Shown here piece after piece: positions 44,221 through 54,102 of a stretch of DNA of 64,000 nt (its first letter is position 1; every line of letters begins with the position of its first letter). The notes below the pieces were generated by a model, which was not told where the DNA came from, did no database searches, and saw only the letters and a program-made list of their open reading frames with translations. The translations under genes were made by a program, and so were the position numbers. Source of the stretch: Corticibacter populi (lineage in GTDB: Bacteria > Pseudomonadota > Gammaproteobacteria > Burkholderiales > Burkholderiaceae_C); contig NZ_SGWR01000001.1 of assembly GCF_004217315.1 (NCBI RefSeq), forward strand, positions 124,001 through 188,000, read 5' to 3'.

Positions 44221-45114
44221 ATGGACTGGGACAACCTGCGTTACTTCCTGGCGCTGTCGCGCAGTGGCACCCTGGTCAACGCCGCCCGTATGCTGCAGGT
44301 GGACCACACCACCGTGAGCCGCCGCATCCAGGCGCTGGAGAAGCAGATGGGCGTGCCATTGTTTGCCCGCGAGGCTGCCGGTCACCGCCTCACCGAGGCT
44401 GGCCGCAACCTGCTGCCGCAGGCCGAGGCCATGGAGGAGGCCTGCCTCGCCATCGAGAGCAGTTCGTTCGCCGCACACGATGGCCTCTCGGGCGTGGTGC
44501 GCGTGGGGGTGCCCGAGGGACTGGGCACGCGCATCCTGGCGGTGCCGCTGGCGCGACTGGCGCAGCAGCACCCGAACCTGGTGATCGACCTGCTGGCGCT
44601 GCCGCGCCTGCTGCACCTCTCGCGCCGTGAGGCGGACATCGTGATCTCGCTGGAGCGGCCCACGCGCGGCTCGGTGGTGGTCACCAAGCTCAGCGACTAC
44701 GTGTTGCGCCTCTACGGCGCGCGGTCCTATCTGGCGCAGCACCCGCCGGTGCTGGAGGTGGCCGACCTGCAGGAGCACAGCTTCATCAGCTATGTCGACG
44801 ACCTGCTTTTCACCAAGCAGTTGCAGTTCCTCGAGAGCTTCGTGCAGGCGCGCCACTTTGCGTTGCGCAGCACCAGTGTGCTGGCGCAATATGCGGCGGT
44901 GCAGGCCGGCACCGGCCTGGCGGTGCTGCCCGCCTTCATCGGCGACCGCGATCCGGAATTGCAGGTGGTGCTGCCACAGCAGGCGCGCTTTCAACGCACA
45001 TTCTGGATGTCCATGCCTTCGGAAATCCGTCACATGGCGCGCATGCAGGCGGTCTGGGAGTTCCTGCGCGATACCGCGCGCCACGGCAGCAGCGGCCTGC
45101 TGCCGGGCGGCTGA
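44221..45114 (+). CDS. LysR-family transcriptional regulator
   Basis: This 297-residue LysR-type regulator has the N-terminal helix-turn-helix DNLRYFLALSRSGTLVNAARML followed by TTVSRRIQALEKQMG, and a C-terminal substrate-binding fold (VRVGVPEGLGTRILAVPLARL, AVQAGTGLAVLPAFIGD). ATG 44221 is at the family-standard place. The gene is divergent from the TerB/DUF697-like gene. The ligand and the regulated genes are not evident. Confidence 0.88.
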   Translation: MDWDNLRYFLALSRSGTLVNAARMLQVDHTTVSRRIQALEKQMGVPLFAREAAGHRLTEAGRNLLPQAEAMEEACLAIESSSFAAHDGLSGVVRVGVPEGLGTRILAVPLARLAQQHPNLVIDLLALPRLLHLSRREADIVISLERPTRGSVVVTKLSDYVLRLYGARSYLAQHPPVLEVADLQEHSFISYVDDLLFTKQLQFLESFVQARHFALRSTSVLAQYAAVQAGTGLAVLPAFIGDRDPELQVVLPQQARFQRTFWMSMPSEIRHMARMQAVWEFLRDTARHGSSGLLPGG

Positions 45115-45266
45115 GCCGTCGGTGGCCGGGGGAGCCACCACTCAATGCGGCTGCGCGGCGGCAAGGATTGCATTGGCCTGCCAAGGCAGTAGAATGGACG
45201 CCAATCATTTCTTCAGGGCCGACGCTGCATCACATGACGTTCGGGCCCTGCATCATCAAACGATCT

Positions 45267-45303
45267 CACCGCTGAGTGGCAACATTCGGCGGTGCGTTTT
45301 TTT
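45267..45303 (+). terminator. Terminator-like hairpin in the greA leader
   Basis: CACCGCTGA pairs with TTCGGCGGTG (nine pairs, one G-U), and a run of seven T follows at 45297-45303, only 13 bases before the greA start codon. Nothing upstream is close enough for it to be an ordinary end signal of the LysR gene, so an attenuator in the greA leader is plausible. Confidence 0.55.
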
Positions 45304-45315
45304 GGAAGGCAAAAA

Positions 45316-45792
45316 ATGGCCACCTTACCCATTACCAAGCGTGGAGCGGAAAAGCTCAAGACGGAACTGCAGCAGCTCAAGAGCGTGGACCGTCCCGCCG
45401 TCATCAACGCCATTGCCGAGGCGCGCGCCCAGGGTGATCTGAGCGAGAACGCCGAGTACGACGCAGCCAAGGATCGCCAGGGCTTCATCGAGGGGCGCAT
45501 CAAGGACATCGAGGGCAAGCTGGCGGCGGCGCTGATCGTCGATCCGGCCGCACTCCATGCCGAGGGCAAGGTGGTGTTCGGCGCCACCGTTGAACTCGAG
45601 GAAGAGGAAAGCGGCGAGCGCGTGCGCTACCAGATCGTCGGCGAGGACGAGGCCGACATCAAGCTGGGCCTGCTCAATGTCTCCAGCCCGATCGCGCGCG
45701 CGTTGATCGGCAAGTTCGAAGGCGACGTGGCCGTGGTGGTGGCACCCGGCGGCGAGAAGAGCTACGAAATCATCGCCGTGCGCTACGAGTGA
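45316..45792 (+). CDS. greA: Transcription elongation factor GreA
   Basis: This 158-residue protein has the full GreA length. The N-terminal coiled coil ([17 protein letters not shown], then [20 protein letters not shown]) carries at its tip the acidic residues that stimulate transcript cleavage in the RNA polymerase channel. The C-terminal FKBP-like part follows ([33 protein letters not shown]). ATG 45316 follows GGAAGGC. The next gene's GTG overlaps the stop, so the two are coupled. Confidence 0.97.
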   Translation: MATLPITKRGAEKLKTELQQLKSVDRPAVINAIAEARAQGDLSENAEYDAAKDRQGFIEGRIKDIEGKLAAALIVDPAALHAEGKVVFGATVELEEEESGERVRYQIVGEDEADIKLGLLNVSSPIARALIGKFEGDVAVVVAPGGEKSYEIIAVRYE

Positions 45793-46289
45793 GAGTGCGG
45801 CAGAACGCCCTGCAGGCGGTGCACCTGCGCCTGCCGATCTTCGCCGCCGCACTGTGGTGGGGGAACCTCTGCAGTATCGGCTTCATGGCGGTGCCACTGC
45901 TGTTTGCCAGCCTGCCGACGCCGGCCCTGGCAGGCCAGGCGGCGGCGCGCCTTTTTGCCGGGCAGGTCTGGCTGGCCGCTGCCTGTTGCTTCATTCTGAT
46001 TCTCTGCCTGCGCCCGGCGCTGAATGAAGGCGAGGACCTGGATGCAGGCGCGGAACCGAATATCGACCTCGCCCGGGCAGCTGCCGCGCGGCTGGCCTTG
46101 ACGGGCTGGGTGCTTGCCGGCTTGATTCTTGCCCTGCTGCTGCAATTCGGCGCGGTGCCGCGCATCGTCGCCCGCCAGAACCTGCCGCTGTGGCATTCAT
46201 TGGGCACGGCGCTGTACGCGCTGCAATGGTTGTGTGCGTCGGTGACGCTGTGGAAGCTGGCCGTCCGGGGGCCATGGTCCGTACGCTGA
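45789..46289 (+). CDS. DUF4149 family membrane protein
   Basis: This 166-residue inner-membrane protein has four predicted membrane segments: [50 protein letters not shown] and [15 protein letters not shown]. The GTG start at 45789 overlaps the greA stop (GTGA); a GTG two codons later is possible. DUF4149 genes regularly follow greA in Burkholderiales, but the function is unknown. Beyond it lies a bidirectional hairpin and then the oppositely oriented surf1-cyo genes. Confidence 0.85.
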   Translation: MRVRQNALQAVHLRLPIFAAALWWGNLCSIGFMAVPLLFASLPTPALAGQAAARLFAGQVWLAAACCFILILCLRPALNEGEDLDAGAEPNIDLARAAAARLALTGWVLAGLILALLLQFGAVPRIVARQNLPLWHSLGTALYALQWLCASVTLWKLAVRGPWSVR

Positions 46290-46339
46290 CCCGGCGGCAT
46301 GCGCTCTCCATCGAGACGCCATTCATACACCATTCATTT

Positions 46340-46377
46340 CCCAAGCAAAAGGCCTCATGTAGAGGCCTTTTGCTTGG
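46340..46377. terminator. Bidirectional terminator between the DUF4149 and surf1 genes
   Basis: A perfect inverted repeat (CCCAAGCAAAAGGCCTC and its complement, five-base loop) gives a GC core flanked by A on one side and T on the other, so it works on both strands. It separates convergent genes. Confidence 0.85.
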
Positions 46378-46420
46378 GAGCATCGGCAGAGCGGGACCGA
46401 CCAGACCTCGCCAGTCTTGA

Positions 46421-47185
46421 TCAGTCCTCTTCATCATGCCTGGGGCGGGCACCACGCGATTCGCTGCGCGCCACCAGCACCAGTGCGAGCACGTTCAGCA
46501 GTGCCAGCGCATACCAGGTGAGTGCGTAGCTCAGGTGGTTGTTGCGGAACTGCACGATGGTCAGGCCGCCGCGTGGCCAGCCACCGGGATTCGGGCTGGC
46601 ACCGGCATCGATGAAGTAGGGTAGGGCATCGCCCAGCTGGCGCGCCGCATTCATGGCGGCGAGGTCGCGGTGGTACCAGCGTTCTTCGGCGGGCACGTTC
46701 TCGCGCACGAAGAGGCCGCCGTCTTCGGGCAGGCGCAGCAGGCCGGTGACGGTGACCGACCCTTCGGGCAGGGCCTGGGCGCGGCTGGCCGGCAGGCGCT
46801 GCGCATTGGGCACATAGCCGCGGTTGATCCAGATCGTGCCCTGGGCGGTGCGCAGCGGTGTCATCACCCAGTAGCCCGGGCCCAGCACGCTGGAGGCATA
46901 GACCTGCACTTCCTTGTCGTGCAGCCAGCGGCCTTCGGCCTGCACGCGCTGGTACTCGAAGCGCCGGCCCGGCTCGGCCTCTGCCGCCCAGGCCTGGGCG
47001 GTCGGCGGTGCCGTGGGCGCGGCATGCACGCGCGCCTCGGTGCGGGCGATCAAGTCCTTTTTCCAGGCCAGGCGCTGGACCTGCCAGGTGCCCAGGGTCA
47101 GCAGCGCCGCGAGCGTCGCCAGCAGCAGAAAAAAAAGCGCCCCGCGCCGCCAGGAGCGGGCGCGGGGCTGCAGGGCATCGATCAT
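46421..47185 (-). CDS. SURF1 family oxidase assembly protein
   Basis: This 254-residue inner-membrane protein has one transmembrane helix at each end (ALFFLLLATLAALLTLGTWQ and YALTWYALALLNVLALVLV) and the SURF1 signatures GTWQVQRLAWK and WINRGYVP, with a final NNHLSYALTWY. SURF1 proteins help insert haem into haem-copper oxidases. Its place right after cyoD on the same strand points to the bo3 quinol oxidase. ATG 47185 lies 37 bases after the cyoD stop. Confidence 0.9.
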   Translation of the reverse strand: MIDALQPRARSWRRGALFFLLLATLAALLTLGTWQVQRLAWKKDLIARTEARVHAAPTAPPTAQAWAAEAEPGRRFEYQRVQAEGRWLHDKEVQVYASSVLGPGYWVMTPLRTAQGTIWINRGYVPNAQRLPASRAQALPEGSVTVTGLLRLPEDGGLFVRENVPAEERWYHRDLAAMNAARQLGDALPYFIDAGASPNPGGWPRGGLTIVQFRNNHLSYALTWYALALLNVLALVLVARSESRGARPRHDEED

Positions 47186-47222
47186 CGCGGAATCAGGTCC
47201 GATGCATGGATGCGTGCGGCAT

Positions 47223-47606
47223 TCACGGCAGGTTGCGCGCCGCTTCCGGCGTCAGCTCGTGCACGTGGGGCATCATGTTGGCGTCGAGGTGGTTCATGAC
47301 CCACAGCGATCCGACCAGTGCGATCACCAGCACGATGACGGTGAAGATCAGCGACAGGAAGATCCAGCCGTGCTCGGACTTGGTGTTCATGTGCAGGAAG
47401 AACACCATGTGCACCAGGATCTGCACCACGGCAAGGCCCAGGATCCAGGCCACGGTGGCGGTCTTGCTGTCGAGCACATCCGCCATCACCAGCCAGAACG
47501 GGATGACGGTGAGGATGACCGATAGCACGAAGCCGATCACATATTCCTTGAAGGTGCCATGGGCGGCGCCGGTGTGAGCCGGCTGGGTGTGTTGTGCGTG
47601 GCTCAT
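47223..47606 (-). CDS. cyoD: Cytochrome bo3 ubiquinol oxidase subunit IV
   Basis: This 127-residue protein has three membrane helices (YVIGFVLSVILTVIPFWLV, AWILGLAVVQILVHMVFFLHM, IFTVIVLVIALVGSLWVM), matching CyoD, the small subunit that stabilises the CuB site during assembly. The N-terminus is histidine-rich. Its ATG overlaps the cyoC stop by four bases. Confidence 0.95.
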   Translation of the reverse strand: MSHAQHTQPAHTGAAHGTFKEYVIGFVLSVILTVIPFWLVMADVLDSKTATVAWILGLAVVQILVHMVFFLHMNTKSEHGWIFLSLIFTVIVLVIALVGSLWVMNHLDANMMPHVHELTPEAARNLP

Positions 47607-48271
47607 CTCACGACTCCCATCAGATAGACATACGAGAAAACGGCGATCCAGATCACGTCCAGGAAGTGCCAGAACATCGACAGGCACATCAGGCGGCGGC
47701 CGTTGGCCTCGATCAGGCCGTGCTTGCGGATCTGGAACACCAGCACGATCAGCCAGATGATGCCGAAGGTCACGTGCAGGCCGTGCGTGCCGACCAGCGT
47801 GAAGAAGGCCGAGAGGAAGGCGCTGCGTTGCGGTGTGGCACCCAGGTGTATCAGGTGGTTGAACTCATAGAGTTCGATGCACAGGAAGGCCAGGCCGAAC
47901 AAGGCGGTCACCAGCAGCCATGCGATGGTGCCCTTGGTGTCGCCCTTGTAGGAGCGCAGCATCGCAAAACCGAAGGTGATCGAGGAGAACAACAGCATGA
48001 AGGTGTTGACCAGGATCAGCCAGAGGTTTTCCTCGAACAGCGCGGCAGGGGAGGGACCCGCCGCGTAGTTGGTGCCGACGACGGCGAAGACGGCGAACAG
48101 GATGGCGAAGATGAGGCAGTCGCTCATCAGGTACATCCAGAAGCCCAGTGCCGTGCCGTTGTTGGAGTGGGCGTGCTCGTCGTGGCCATGGGCCGCGTCG
48201 TGCGCGTGCGGGTCTTCCGCCACGTGGTAGATGCGCTCACCGGTGGTGGCGCTTGCGGTAGCCGATGTCAT
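47603..48271 (-). CDS. cyoC: Cytochrome bo3 ubiquinol oxidase subunit III
   Basis: This 222-residue protein has five membrane helices typical of quinol-oxidase subunit III (LGFWMYLMSDCLIFAILFAV, THGLHVTFGIIWLIVLVF, FWHFLDVIWIAVFSYVYL). The N-terminal about 30 residues are unusually rich in histidine and aspartate (HAHDAAHGHDEHAH), which may bind metal. It lies 22 bases after cyoB and overlaps cyoD by four bases. Confidence 0.95.
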   Translation of the reverse strand: MTSATASATTGERIYHVAEDPHAHDAAHGHDEHAHSNNGTALGFWMYLMSDCLIFAILFAVFAVVGTNYAAGPSPAALFEENLWLILVNTFMLLFSSITFGFAMLRSYKGDTKGTIAWLLVTALFGLAFLCIELYEFNHLIHLGATPQRSAFLSAFFTLVGTHGLHVTFGIIWLIVLVFQIRKHGLIEANGRRLMCLSMFWHFLDVIWIAVFSYVYLMGVVR

Positions 48272-48293
48272 TGCTAGGTTCACTCCATGCGGT

Positions 48294-50321
48294 TCAGTTG
48301 GCGGAAGCGGGCGCGGAGGCCAGCAGGCGCGTGCGTTCTTCTTCGGTCCTGGCGACTTCGTCGGCCGGGATGTAGTAGTCCCGCTTGTAGTCGAAGGTGT
48401 GGTAGATCGCATAGCCGATCAAGGCCACGAAGGACACCGCAGCGAGCCACCAGACATACCAGATCAGCGCGAAGCCCAGCACGATGCTCAGGCCCGAGAG
48501 GATGATCCCGGCGCTGGTGTTCTTGGGCATGTGGATCGGCACGAAGCCTGTCAGTGGCCGCTTGTAGCCGTGCTTCTTCATGTCCCACCAGGCGTCGATG
48601 TCATGCACTACCGGGGTGAAGGCGAAGTTGTAGGCAGGCGGCGGCGAGGAGGTGGACCACTCCAGCGTGCGGCCATCGCCCCAGGAGTCGCCGGTGAGGT
48701 CGCGCGTTTCGTTGCGCTTGAGCCAGCCGACTACGATCGAGAGCACGAAGGCTCCGATGCCTGCAGCCACCAGCAGCGCACCGCCCAGCGCGATGACGAA
48801 GTAGATGTTCAGCGAGGTGTCCTCGAACTGGCTGATGCGGCGCGTCACGCCCATCAGGCCCATGATGTACAGCGGCGTGAAGGCAACCCAGAAGCCGACG
48901 AACCAGCACCAGAACGAAACCTTGCCCCAGAACGCATTGAGCTTGAAGCCAAAGGCCTTGGGGAACCAGTAGACGATGCCGGCGAACAGGCCGAATACCA
49001 CGCCGCCGATGATGGTGTTGTGGAAGTGGGCCACCAGGAACAGGCTGTTGTGCAGCACGAAGTCGGCAGCCGGCACGGCCAGCATCACGCCGGTCATGCC
49101 GCCGATCACGAAGGTGAGCATGAAACCGATGGTCCAGTACATCGGCACTTCCATGCGGATGCGGCCCTTGTACATGGTGAACAGCCAGTTGAAGATCTTC
49201 GCGCCCGTGGGGATCGAGATGATCATGGTCATGATGCCGAAGAAGGCATTGACGCTCGCGCCCGAACCCATGGTGAAGAAGTGGTGCAGCCAGACCAGGT
49301 AGGAGAGCACCGTGATGGTCATGGTGGCCCACACCATGGAGGTGTAGCCGAACAGGCGCTTCTTCGTGAAGGCGGGCACGATTTCCGAGAAGATGCCGAA
49401 GGCCGGCAGCACCAGGATGTACACCTCGGGGTGGCCCCAGATCCAGATGAGGTTCACGAACATCATCGGGTTGCCGCCAAGCTGGTTGGTGAAGAAGTTG
49501 GTGCCCAGGTAGCGATCCAGCGTCAGCAGCACCAGGGTGGCCGTCAGGATCGGGAAGGTCGCCACGATCAGGATGTTGGCGCCCACGGCTGTCCAGGTGA
49601 ACACCGGCAGACGCATCCAGTGCATGCCCGGCGCGCGCATCTTGACGATGGTCACCAGCATGTTGATGGCCGAGAGGGTCGTGCCGACGCCGGCGATGTT
49701 GAGCGACCAGAGGTAGTAGTCGACCCCGGTTCCCGGACTGTAGTCGATGCCCGAGAGCGGCGGATAGACCAGCCAGCCGGTCTGCGCGAACTCACCGACG
49801 AACAGCGAGATCATCACCAGCACGGCACCAGCGGTGGTCATCCAGAAGCTGAAGTTGTTCAGGAACGGGAAGGCCACGTCGCGCGCACCGATCTGCAGCG
49901 GCACCAGGTAGTTGAAGAACCCGGTCACCAGCGGCATGGCCACGAAGAAGATCATGATCACCGCGTGAACGGTGAAGACCTGGTCGTAGTGGTGTGCGTT
50001 GAGGTAGCCCTCGGTGCCGCCAGAGGCCATGGCCTGGTGCAGGCGCATCATGAAGGCGTCTGCGAAGCCGCGCAGCAGCATGATGATGCCCAGCACCATG
50101 TACATGATGCCGATCTTCTTGTGGTCGATGGTGGTGAACCATTCGCGCCACAGGTAGCCCCAGACGCGGAACTTGGTCAGCAGCGCCAGAACCGCCAGAC
50201 CCCCCAGTGCCACCGCGATGAAGGTGTACAGGATCACCGGCTCGTGAAGCATGGGGAAGGTGTTGTGATCAAACGTGATCCGCCCCAGCAAAGGATGCGT
50301 GTTGTACTCGATTGCAGACAT
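48294..50321 (-). CDS. cyoB: Cytochrome bo3 ubiquinol oxidase subunit I
   Basis: This 675-residue catalytic subunit carries haem b, haem o3 and CuB. Ligand segments are [17 protein letters not shown] (low-spin haem), the cross-linked histidine-tyrosine in [15 protein letters not shown], the CuB pair in [11 protein letters not shown], and HFHNTIIGG. It oxidises ubiquinol, reduces oxygen to water and pumps protons. Fifteen membrane helices are expected from the length. It lies 17 bases downstream of cyoA in the operon cyoABCD-surf1. Confidence 0.97.
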   Translation of the reverse strand: MSAIEYNTHPLLGRITFDHNTFPMLHEPVILYTFIAVALGGLAVLALLTKFRVWGYLWREWFTTIDHKKIGIMYMVLGIIMLLRGFADAFMMRLHQAMASGGTEGYLNAHHYDQVFTVHAVIMIFFVAMPLVTGFFNYLVPLQIGARDVAFPFLNNFSFWMTTAGAVLVMISLFVGEFAQTGWLVYPPLSGIDYSPGTGVDYYLWSLNIAGVGTTLSAINMLVTIVKMRAPGMHWMRLPVFTWTAVGANILIVATFPILTATLVLLTLDRYLGTNFFTNQLGGNPMMFVNLIWIWGHPEVYILVLPAFGIFSEIVPAFTKKRLFGYTSMVWATMTITVLSYLVWLHHFFTMGSGASVNAFFGIMTMIISIPTGAKIFNWLFTMYKGRIRMEVPMYWTIGFMLTFVIGGMTGVMLAVPAADFVLHNSLFLVAHFHNTIIGGVVFGLFAGIVYWFPKAFGFKLNAFWGKVSFWCWFVGFWVAFTPLYIMGLMGVTRRISQFEDTSLNIYFVIALGGALLVAAGIGAFVLSIVVGWLKRNETRDLTGDSWGDGRTLEWSTSSPPPAYNFAFTPVVHDIDAWWDMKKHGYKRPLTGFVPIHMPKNTSAGIILSGLSIVLGFALIWYVWWLAAVSFVALIGYAIYHTFDYKRDYYIPADEVARTEEERTRLLASAPASAN

Positions 50322-50338
50322 TATTGACTTCCGGAAAA

Positions 50339-51565
50339 TCAGAGTGTTGGTGTGCCCGCGGCGGCATCGCTGCTGAGGCTGATGCGCAAGGTCCTGCCGG
50401 CCGCGGCATCCAGGTCCGATGCCACCGAGCGGCTGGTGCAGACGTAGTCGCCGGGCATCACGCCGGAGAACTCGGCCAGATCGATCTGGGCCTGCTGTGT
50501 GCGGCGGCGGTCATAGCGCAGGCGCTTGACGTTGTCGATGCCTTCCACACCGGCGCCGCCGGCCATGTCGATGTGCATCATCTCGTCCATGCACATAGCG
50601 CCAGGCGTCACGCACATGTTCAGGATGGCGTAGTAGAGCTGCGGGTCGACCTGGCCATAGTGGCGTGTGCCGAAGTACTTGACGTGGCCCTTCTCGTCCT
50701 TCTGGTCGAACTGGTCGAGCGCCAGGTATTCGGCACGGTCGAGCACGTCGCCGGAGCCGCGCACCTTGGCGGCCCAGTCGTCGAAGCCGGCCTGGCTCAG
50801 GCCATGAAACTGGAAGTGCATCTGGCTGAAGCCATGGCCGGTGTAGTTGGCCGAGAAGCCCTTGAACGCGCCCTCGTCGTTGATGACGGCGTGCAGGCGC
50901 GTCTGCATGCCTGGCATGGCGTAGATCTGGCCTGCCAGCGCCGGGATGTAGAAGGAGTTCATCATCGAGGCCGAGGTCAGCTTGAACTCGATCGGCACAT
51001 TGACGGGCGCAGCCACTTCATTGATGGTGGCAATGCCTTGCTCGGGGTAGATGAACAGCCACTTCCAGTCCAGTGCAGCGACCTCAATGACCAGCGTTTC
51101 GACATTGGCGGTCGCCGGGCTGTCACTGCGCTTGGGGTCGATGACGGCGTTGGTCAGGCGCTTGACGGCGCCGAGGTTTTCCTCGGTGCCGGCGATCTGC
51201 GTGGCGCTGTCGATGCGCGTGAGCGGACGATACGGATCGAGCAGGTGGGTCGAACCCCAGGTGATGGTGCCCAGCACCAGGATGATGGCGATGGGTACGC
51301 CCCATACCATGAACTCCAGCTTGTTGGAGTGGTAGAACTCGGGGTCGTACTCGGCCTGCTGGTTGCCGGCGCGGTACTTCCATGCGTAGTAGCAGGTGAA
51401 GAACATCACCGGCACGATGATCAGCAGCATCAGCACCACCGAGAAGATCAGTAGATTGCTTTGCTGCTTGGCGACGTAGCCGGAGGGGTTGATCACTGTC
51501 CAGTTACAGCCGGACAGCAATACCCCGGCCAGCAGGGCAGGCAGTGGGGAACACAGTTTTTTCAT
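50339..51565 (-). CDS. cyoA: Cytochrome bo3 ubiquinol oxidase subunit II
   Basis: This 408-residue lipoprotein subunit has a lipobox LLSGC with cysteine at residue 20, two membrane helices ([39 protein letters not shown]) and a cupredoxin domain ([34 protein letters not shown]). The CuA cysteines of cytochrome c oxidases are absent, as expected for a quinol oxidase. It is about 90 residues longer than Escherichia coli CyoA because of a C-terminal extension after the COX-aromatic-rich region ([20 protein letters not shown]). It is the first gene of the operon. Confidence 0.95.
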   Translation of the reverse strand: MKKLCSPLPALLAGVLLSGCNWTVINPSGYVAKQQSNLLIFSVVLMLLIIVPVMFFTCYYAWKYRAGNQQAEYDPEFYHSNKLEFMVWGVPIAIILVLGTITWGSTHLLDPYRPLTRIDSATQIAGTEENLGAVKRLTNAVIDPKRSDSPATANVETLVIEVAALDWKWLFIYPEQGIATINEVAAPVNVPIEFKLTSASMMNSFYIPALAGQIYAMPGMQTRLHAVINDEGAFKGFSANYTGHGFSQMHFQFHGLSQAGFDDWAAKVRGSGDVLDRAEYLALDQFDQKDEKGHVKYFGTRHYGQVDPQLYYAILNMCVTPGAMCMDEMMHIDMAGGAGVEGIDNVKRLRYDRRRTQQAQIDLAEFSGVMPGDYVCTSRSVASDLDAAAGRTLRISLSSDAAAGTPTL

Positions 51566-51956
51566 GCACACCTCGGGTTCAGGTTCAAGTCGTTGGCAGG
51601 GCGGGCGCTGCGGCACAGGCGTTTCCTATGCTGGGCAAAGGCGGCCGATCCATTGGCTGGCTGCTGGTGCTGTCGCAGCAAGAACAGCGTGGCTCTGGAA
51701 CGGTTCGCGCAGAAATGCGGCACCCGCCGTGGGCGCGCCAAAGCGCACGCGCGGCAGAGGTGCGGCAAGCGGTGCAATTCTATAGCTTTTCGAGATTTCA
51801 GGATTTAATGAAGGCTCCGCGCAGCCGATAAAACGGGAAATTTGTCCTTGCGTGTCGTCAAGAAAACAAACCGGTCAGGCAAATGTTAACCGTCGACCGT
51901 GGATCGGGCTCCGGTGCCTGTATGGCGCAGCTTGGGAGGGCGTCATCCGCAGGAAC
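51566..51956. other. Gene-free region upstream of cyoA
   Basis: These 391 bases separate cyoA from the glycosyltransferase-like gene (both on the minus strand). No open frame with good coding character was found. The part 51780-51890 is AT-richer (GATTTCAGGATTTAATG, AAATTTGTCC, AAATGTTAACCG) and is the likely site of the cyo promoter, though no specific operator was recognised. Confidence 0.5.
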
Positions 51957-52739
51957 TCATTCGTTCCAGTGCTCGGCGATCCAGCGCGCCGGCTCGATGT
52001 GCCGCCAGCGACGGTTGCGCCGGCCAGCCAGCGCGTCTGGCGGATTGCACTCGCCATGGAAGATCACCACCCTCGCGCCATCGGGGATGAAAGGCGGCTT
52101 CCAGTAATTGCTGGGCCAGGCCGGGATACCGTGGTACTTGAAGCTCGGGCACCATGCCTCGGGCCAGTAAGCCAGCAGGCCCTGGCGGTGGAGGAAGTCC
52201 GACAGGTAGGCCTGTTCGTTGCGAAAGCGCTGCTGCACCTCGACCACATGTTGCTGGAAATATTCCAGCACGTCGGGGTGGGCACCGAGCTCGAAGCGGT
52301 ACACCGAGGAGTTCCCGGTGATGCGGCGCTTCTTCCAGGGTCGCGCATAGTCATGGATGATGCGAAAGGCCCCCGGCAGCTCGAAGAACCCATCCAGGCT
52401 GCCGACCACCACCACGTCCAGGTCCAGAAACAGCGCCGTGCCTTGCAGCCCGTATTTCTCATGGAGGTCGGGCGAGAAGGTCGCGAGTTTCTTCCAGGCG
52501 CGGTCGGGCTGGTCGGGGTAGCGCTGCCAGTCCAATTCGGGAATCGGGAAGCACTCGACCTCGGCGCGGATGCCGCGCGTGTCGTCGGTCAGGCAGACGA
52601 AGCGAAAAGGCCCCCCTTGCAGGTGGCGGCGTGCCATGGCATAGAGCCGGTTGACGTATTCGGGCCCGTACTTGGTGCCCCACTTCATGCACAGGATGTG
52701 GCGTGTGCCCGCCACGGCGGCGTTCTGCAACTCGGGCAT
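51957..52739 (-). CDS. Glycosyltransferase-like protein (nucleotide-sugar fold)
   Basis: This 260-residue protein begins with HILCMKWGTKYGPEYVNRLYAMARRH and has a D-x-D-like motif in ALFLDLDVVVVGSLD. With the length and the FRFVCLTDD stretch this suggests a GT-A fold transferase, as in lipopolysaccharide-modifying families. Donor and acceptor are unknown. It has no signal peptide or membrane helix. It sits between cyoA and yhbY, all on the minus strand, starting eight bases after the yhbY stop, so it is probably co-transcribed with yhbY. Confidence 0.65.
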   Translation of the reverse strand: MPELQNAAVAGTRHILCMKWGTKYGPEYVNRLYAMARRHLQGGPFRFVCLTDDTRGIRAEVECFPIPELDWQRYPDQPDRAWKKLATFSPDLHEKYGLQGTALFLDLDVVVVGSLDGFFELPGAFRIIHDYARPWKKRRITGNSSVYRFELGAHPDVLEYFQQHVVEVQQRFRNEQAYLSDFLHRQGLLAYWPEAWCPSFKYHGIPAWPSNYWKPPFIPDGARVVIFHGECNPPDALAGRRNRRWRHIEPARWIAEHWNE

Positions 52740-52747
52740 GGCAGGGG

Positions 52748-53221
52748 TCAGCCCAGATTCCGCTTCTTGACCGACGTCTTGCGGGGCTTGGCCTTCTTGA
52801 CATTGCCGCCAGCAGTCAGGCGCTGGTTGCCCAGCACGCGCAGGTACTGGATCTCGGGCTTCTGACCGGGCAGCTTGCTGTTCTTGACGACCTTGACCTC
52901 GCTGGGGCCGCGGCCACGTTCACCGCCCTCAGCCTTGGTCTTGGGCGGGATCGGGCGCCACAACACCAGCAGCTTCCCGATGTGCTGCACGGACGCGGCA
53001 TTGAGGGTGTCGGTCAGCGTGGCCAGGATGGCCTCGCGGTTGCTGCGCTCATCGCTGAAGACGCGCACCTTGATCAGGCCATGGGCATTGAGGGCCGCAT
53101 CCACCTCCTTGGTGACGGCGGGAGTGAGGCCATCACTGCCGATCAGCACGACAGGATTGAGATGGTGGGCGTCAGCGCGCAGGCTGCGGCGCTGGGAGGG
53201 ATTCAAAGGGATTTGCGGCAT
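52748..53221 (-). CDS. yhbY: YhbY family RNA-binding protein
   Basis: This 157-residue protein has an N-terminal CRS1/YhbY domain (LNPSQRRSLRADAHHLNPVVLIG, VDAALNAHGLIKVRVF, GKLLVLWRP) followed by a basic tail (KKAKPRKTSVKKRN). YhbY associates with the large ribosomal subunit precursor. It is divergent from rlmE, another ribosome-maturation gene, as in many proteobacteria. ATG 53221 starts the family domain. Confidence 0.9.
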   Translation of the reverse strand: MPQIPLNPSQRRSLRADAHHLNPVVLIGSDGLTPAVTKEVDAALNAHGLIKVRVFSDERSNREAILATLTDTLNAASVQHIGKLLVLWRPIPPKTKAEGGERGRGPSEVKVVKNSKLPGQKPEIQYLRVLGNQRLTAGGNVKKAKPRKTSVKKRNLG

Positions 53222-53392
53222 GGGGCTATTATCCGTGATGCGCCGCCGGTCGCCGCTTTTGCGCGCTGGTGAAGATGCGTCCGAAGGGTTATGCGGGCCT
53301 GGCACATCCCTACAATGGCGCCTCGCCGGTCAGTCGGTCATTGCTGCTGCTGTGGCCGCGGTGGGCGCCGATCGACCGTACCACAGGACAAG

Positions 53393-53423
53393 TGTGTGAA
53401 CAGGTTCTAACAGGCTCTGAACG
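53393..53423 (+). repeat. Half copy of the interspersed inverted-repeat end motif
   Basis: GTGTGTGAACAGGTTCTAACAGG matches the right end of the element at 42880-43053 (GTGAACAGGTTCT). A partial second repeat (CAGGCTCTGAAC) follows at once. Only one arm is present, in the rlmE leader. Confidence 0.55.
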
Positions 53424-53439
53424 GACGGCAAGGCAACGC

Positions 53440-54102
53440 ATGACAGGTAAAGGCAAGAGTGGCAAGGTGGGCGGCAAGGTCAACAAGACGTGGCTGCACG
53501 ACCACATCAATGACCCCTACGTCAAGCTCGCGCAGAAAGAGGGCTACCGCGCCCGGGCGGTGTACAAGCTGCAGGAGATCGACCAGACTTTCCACATGCT
53601 GCAGCAGGCACGCACGGTGGTCGACCTGGGCTGCGCGCCGGGGGCCTGGTGCCAGTATCTGAGCCGCAGTCTGAAACTCGGCGAAGGCGCTGGCGGTGAT
53701 GCGCTGGTCGTCGGAGTCGATCTGCTGCCGATGGAGCCGGTGCCAGGCGTGCACTTCATCCAGGGCGATTTTCAGGACGACGCGGTGCTGGCACAGATGC
53801 AGGTGCTGCTGGACGGACGCACTGTCGATGCGGTGGTCTCGGACATGGCGCCCAACCTCAGCGGCCATGCTGCCACCGATGGTGCGCGGGTGGCCAACCT
53901 GGTCGAGTTGGCCGTGGACTTCGCTCGCCACCACCTGCGGCCGCAAGGGGTGATGGTGGCCAAGGTATTCCACGGGCCCGGCTATGATGACCTGGCCGCG
54001 CTGTTTCGCGAGACCTTCGTGCAAAGCCGGCCCTACAAGCCCAAGGCCTCGCGCAGCCGCTCGTCCGAGGTCTTTCTGGTGGGCCAGGGTCTCAGAGCGT
54101 GA
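53440..54102 (+). CDS. rlmE: 23S rRNA 2'-O-ribose methyltransferase RlmE (FtsJ)
   Basis: This 220-residue Rossmann-fold methyltransferase modifies U2552 of 23S rRNA using S-adenosylmethionine. The SAM site is VDLGCAPGAWCQYL, and the K-D-K-E catalytic set is represented by YRARAVYKLQEID, VVSDMAPNLSG, VMVAKVFHG and SSEVFLVGQG. The first 25 residues are a basic lysine/glycine-rich extension. ATG 53440 is preferred over upstream starts because the family begins there. ftsH follows, as in most proteobacteria. Confidence 0.95.
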   Translation: MTGKGKSGKVGGKVNKTWLHDHINDPYVKLAQKEGYRARAVYKLQEIDQTFHMLQQARTVVDLGCAPGAWCQYLSRSLKLGEGAGGDALVVGVDLLPMEPVPGVHFIQGDFQDDAVLAQMQVLLDGRTVDAVVSDMAPNLSGHAATDGARVANLVELAVDFARHHLRPQGVMVAKVFHGPGYDDLAALFRETFVQSRPYKPKASRSRSSEVFLVGQGLRA

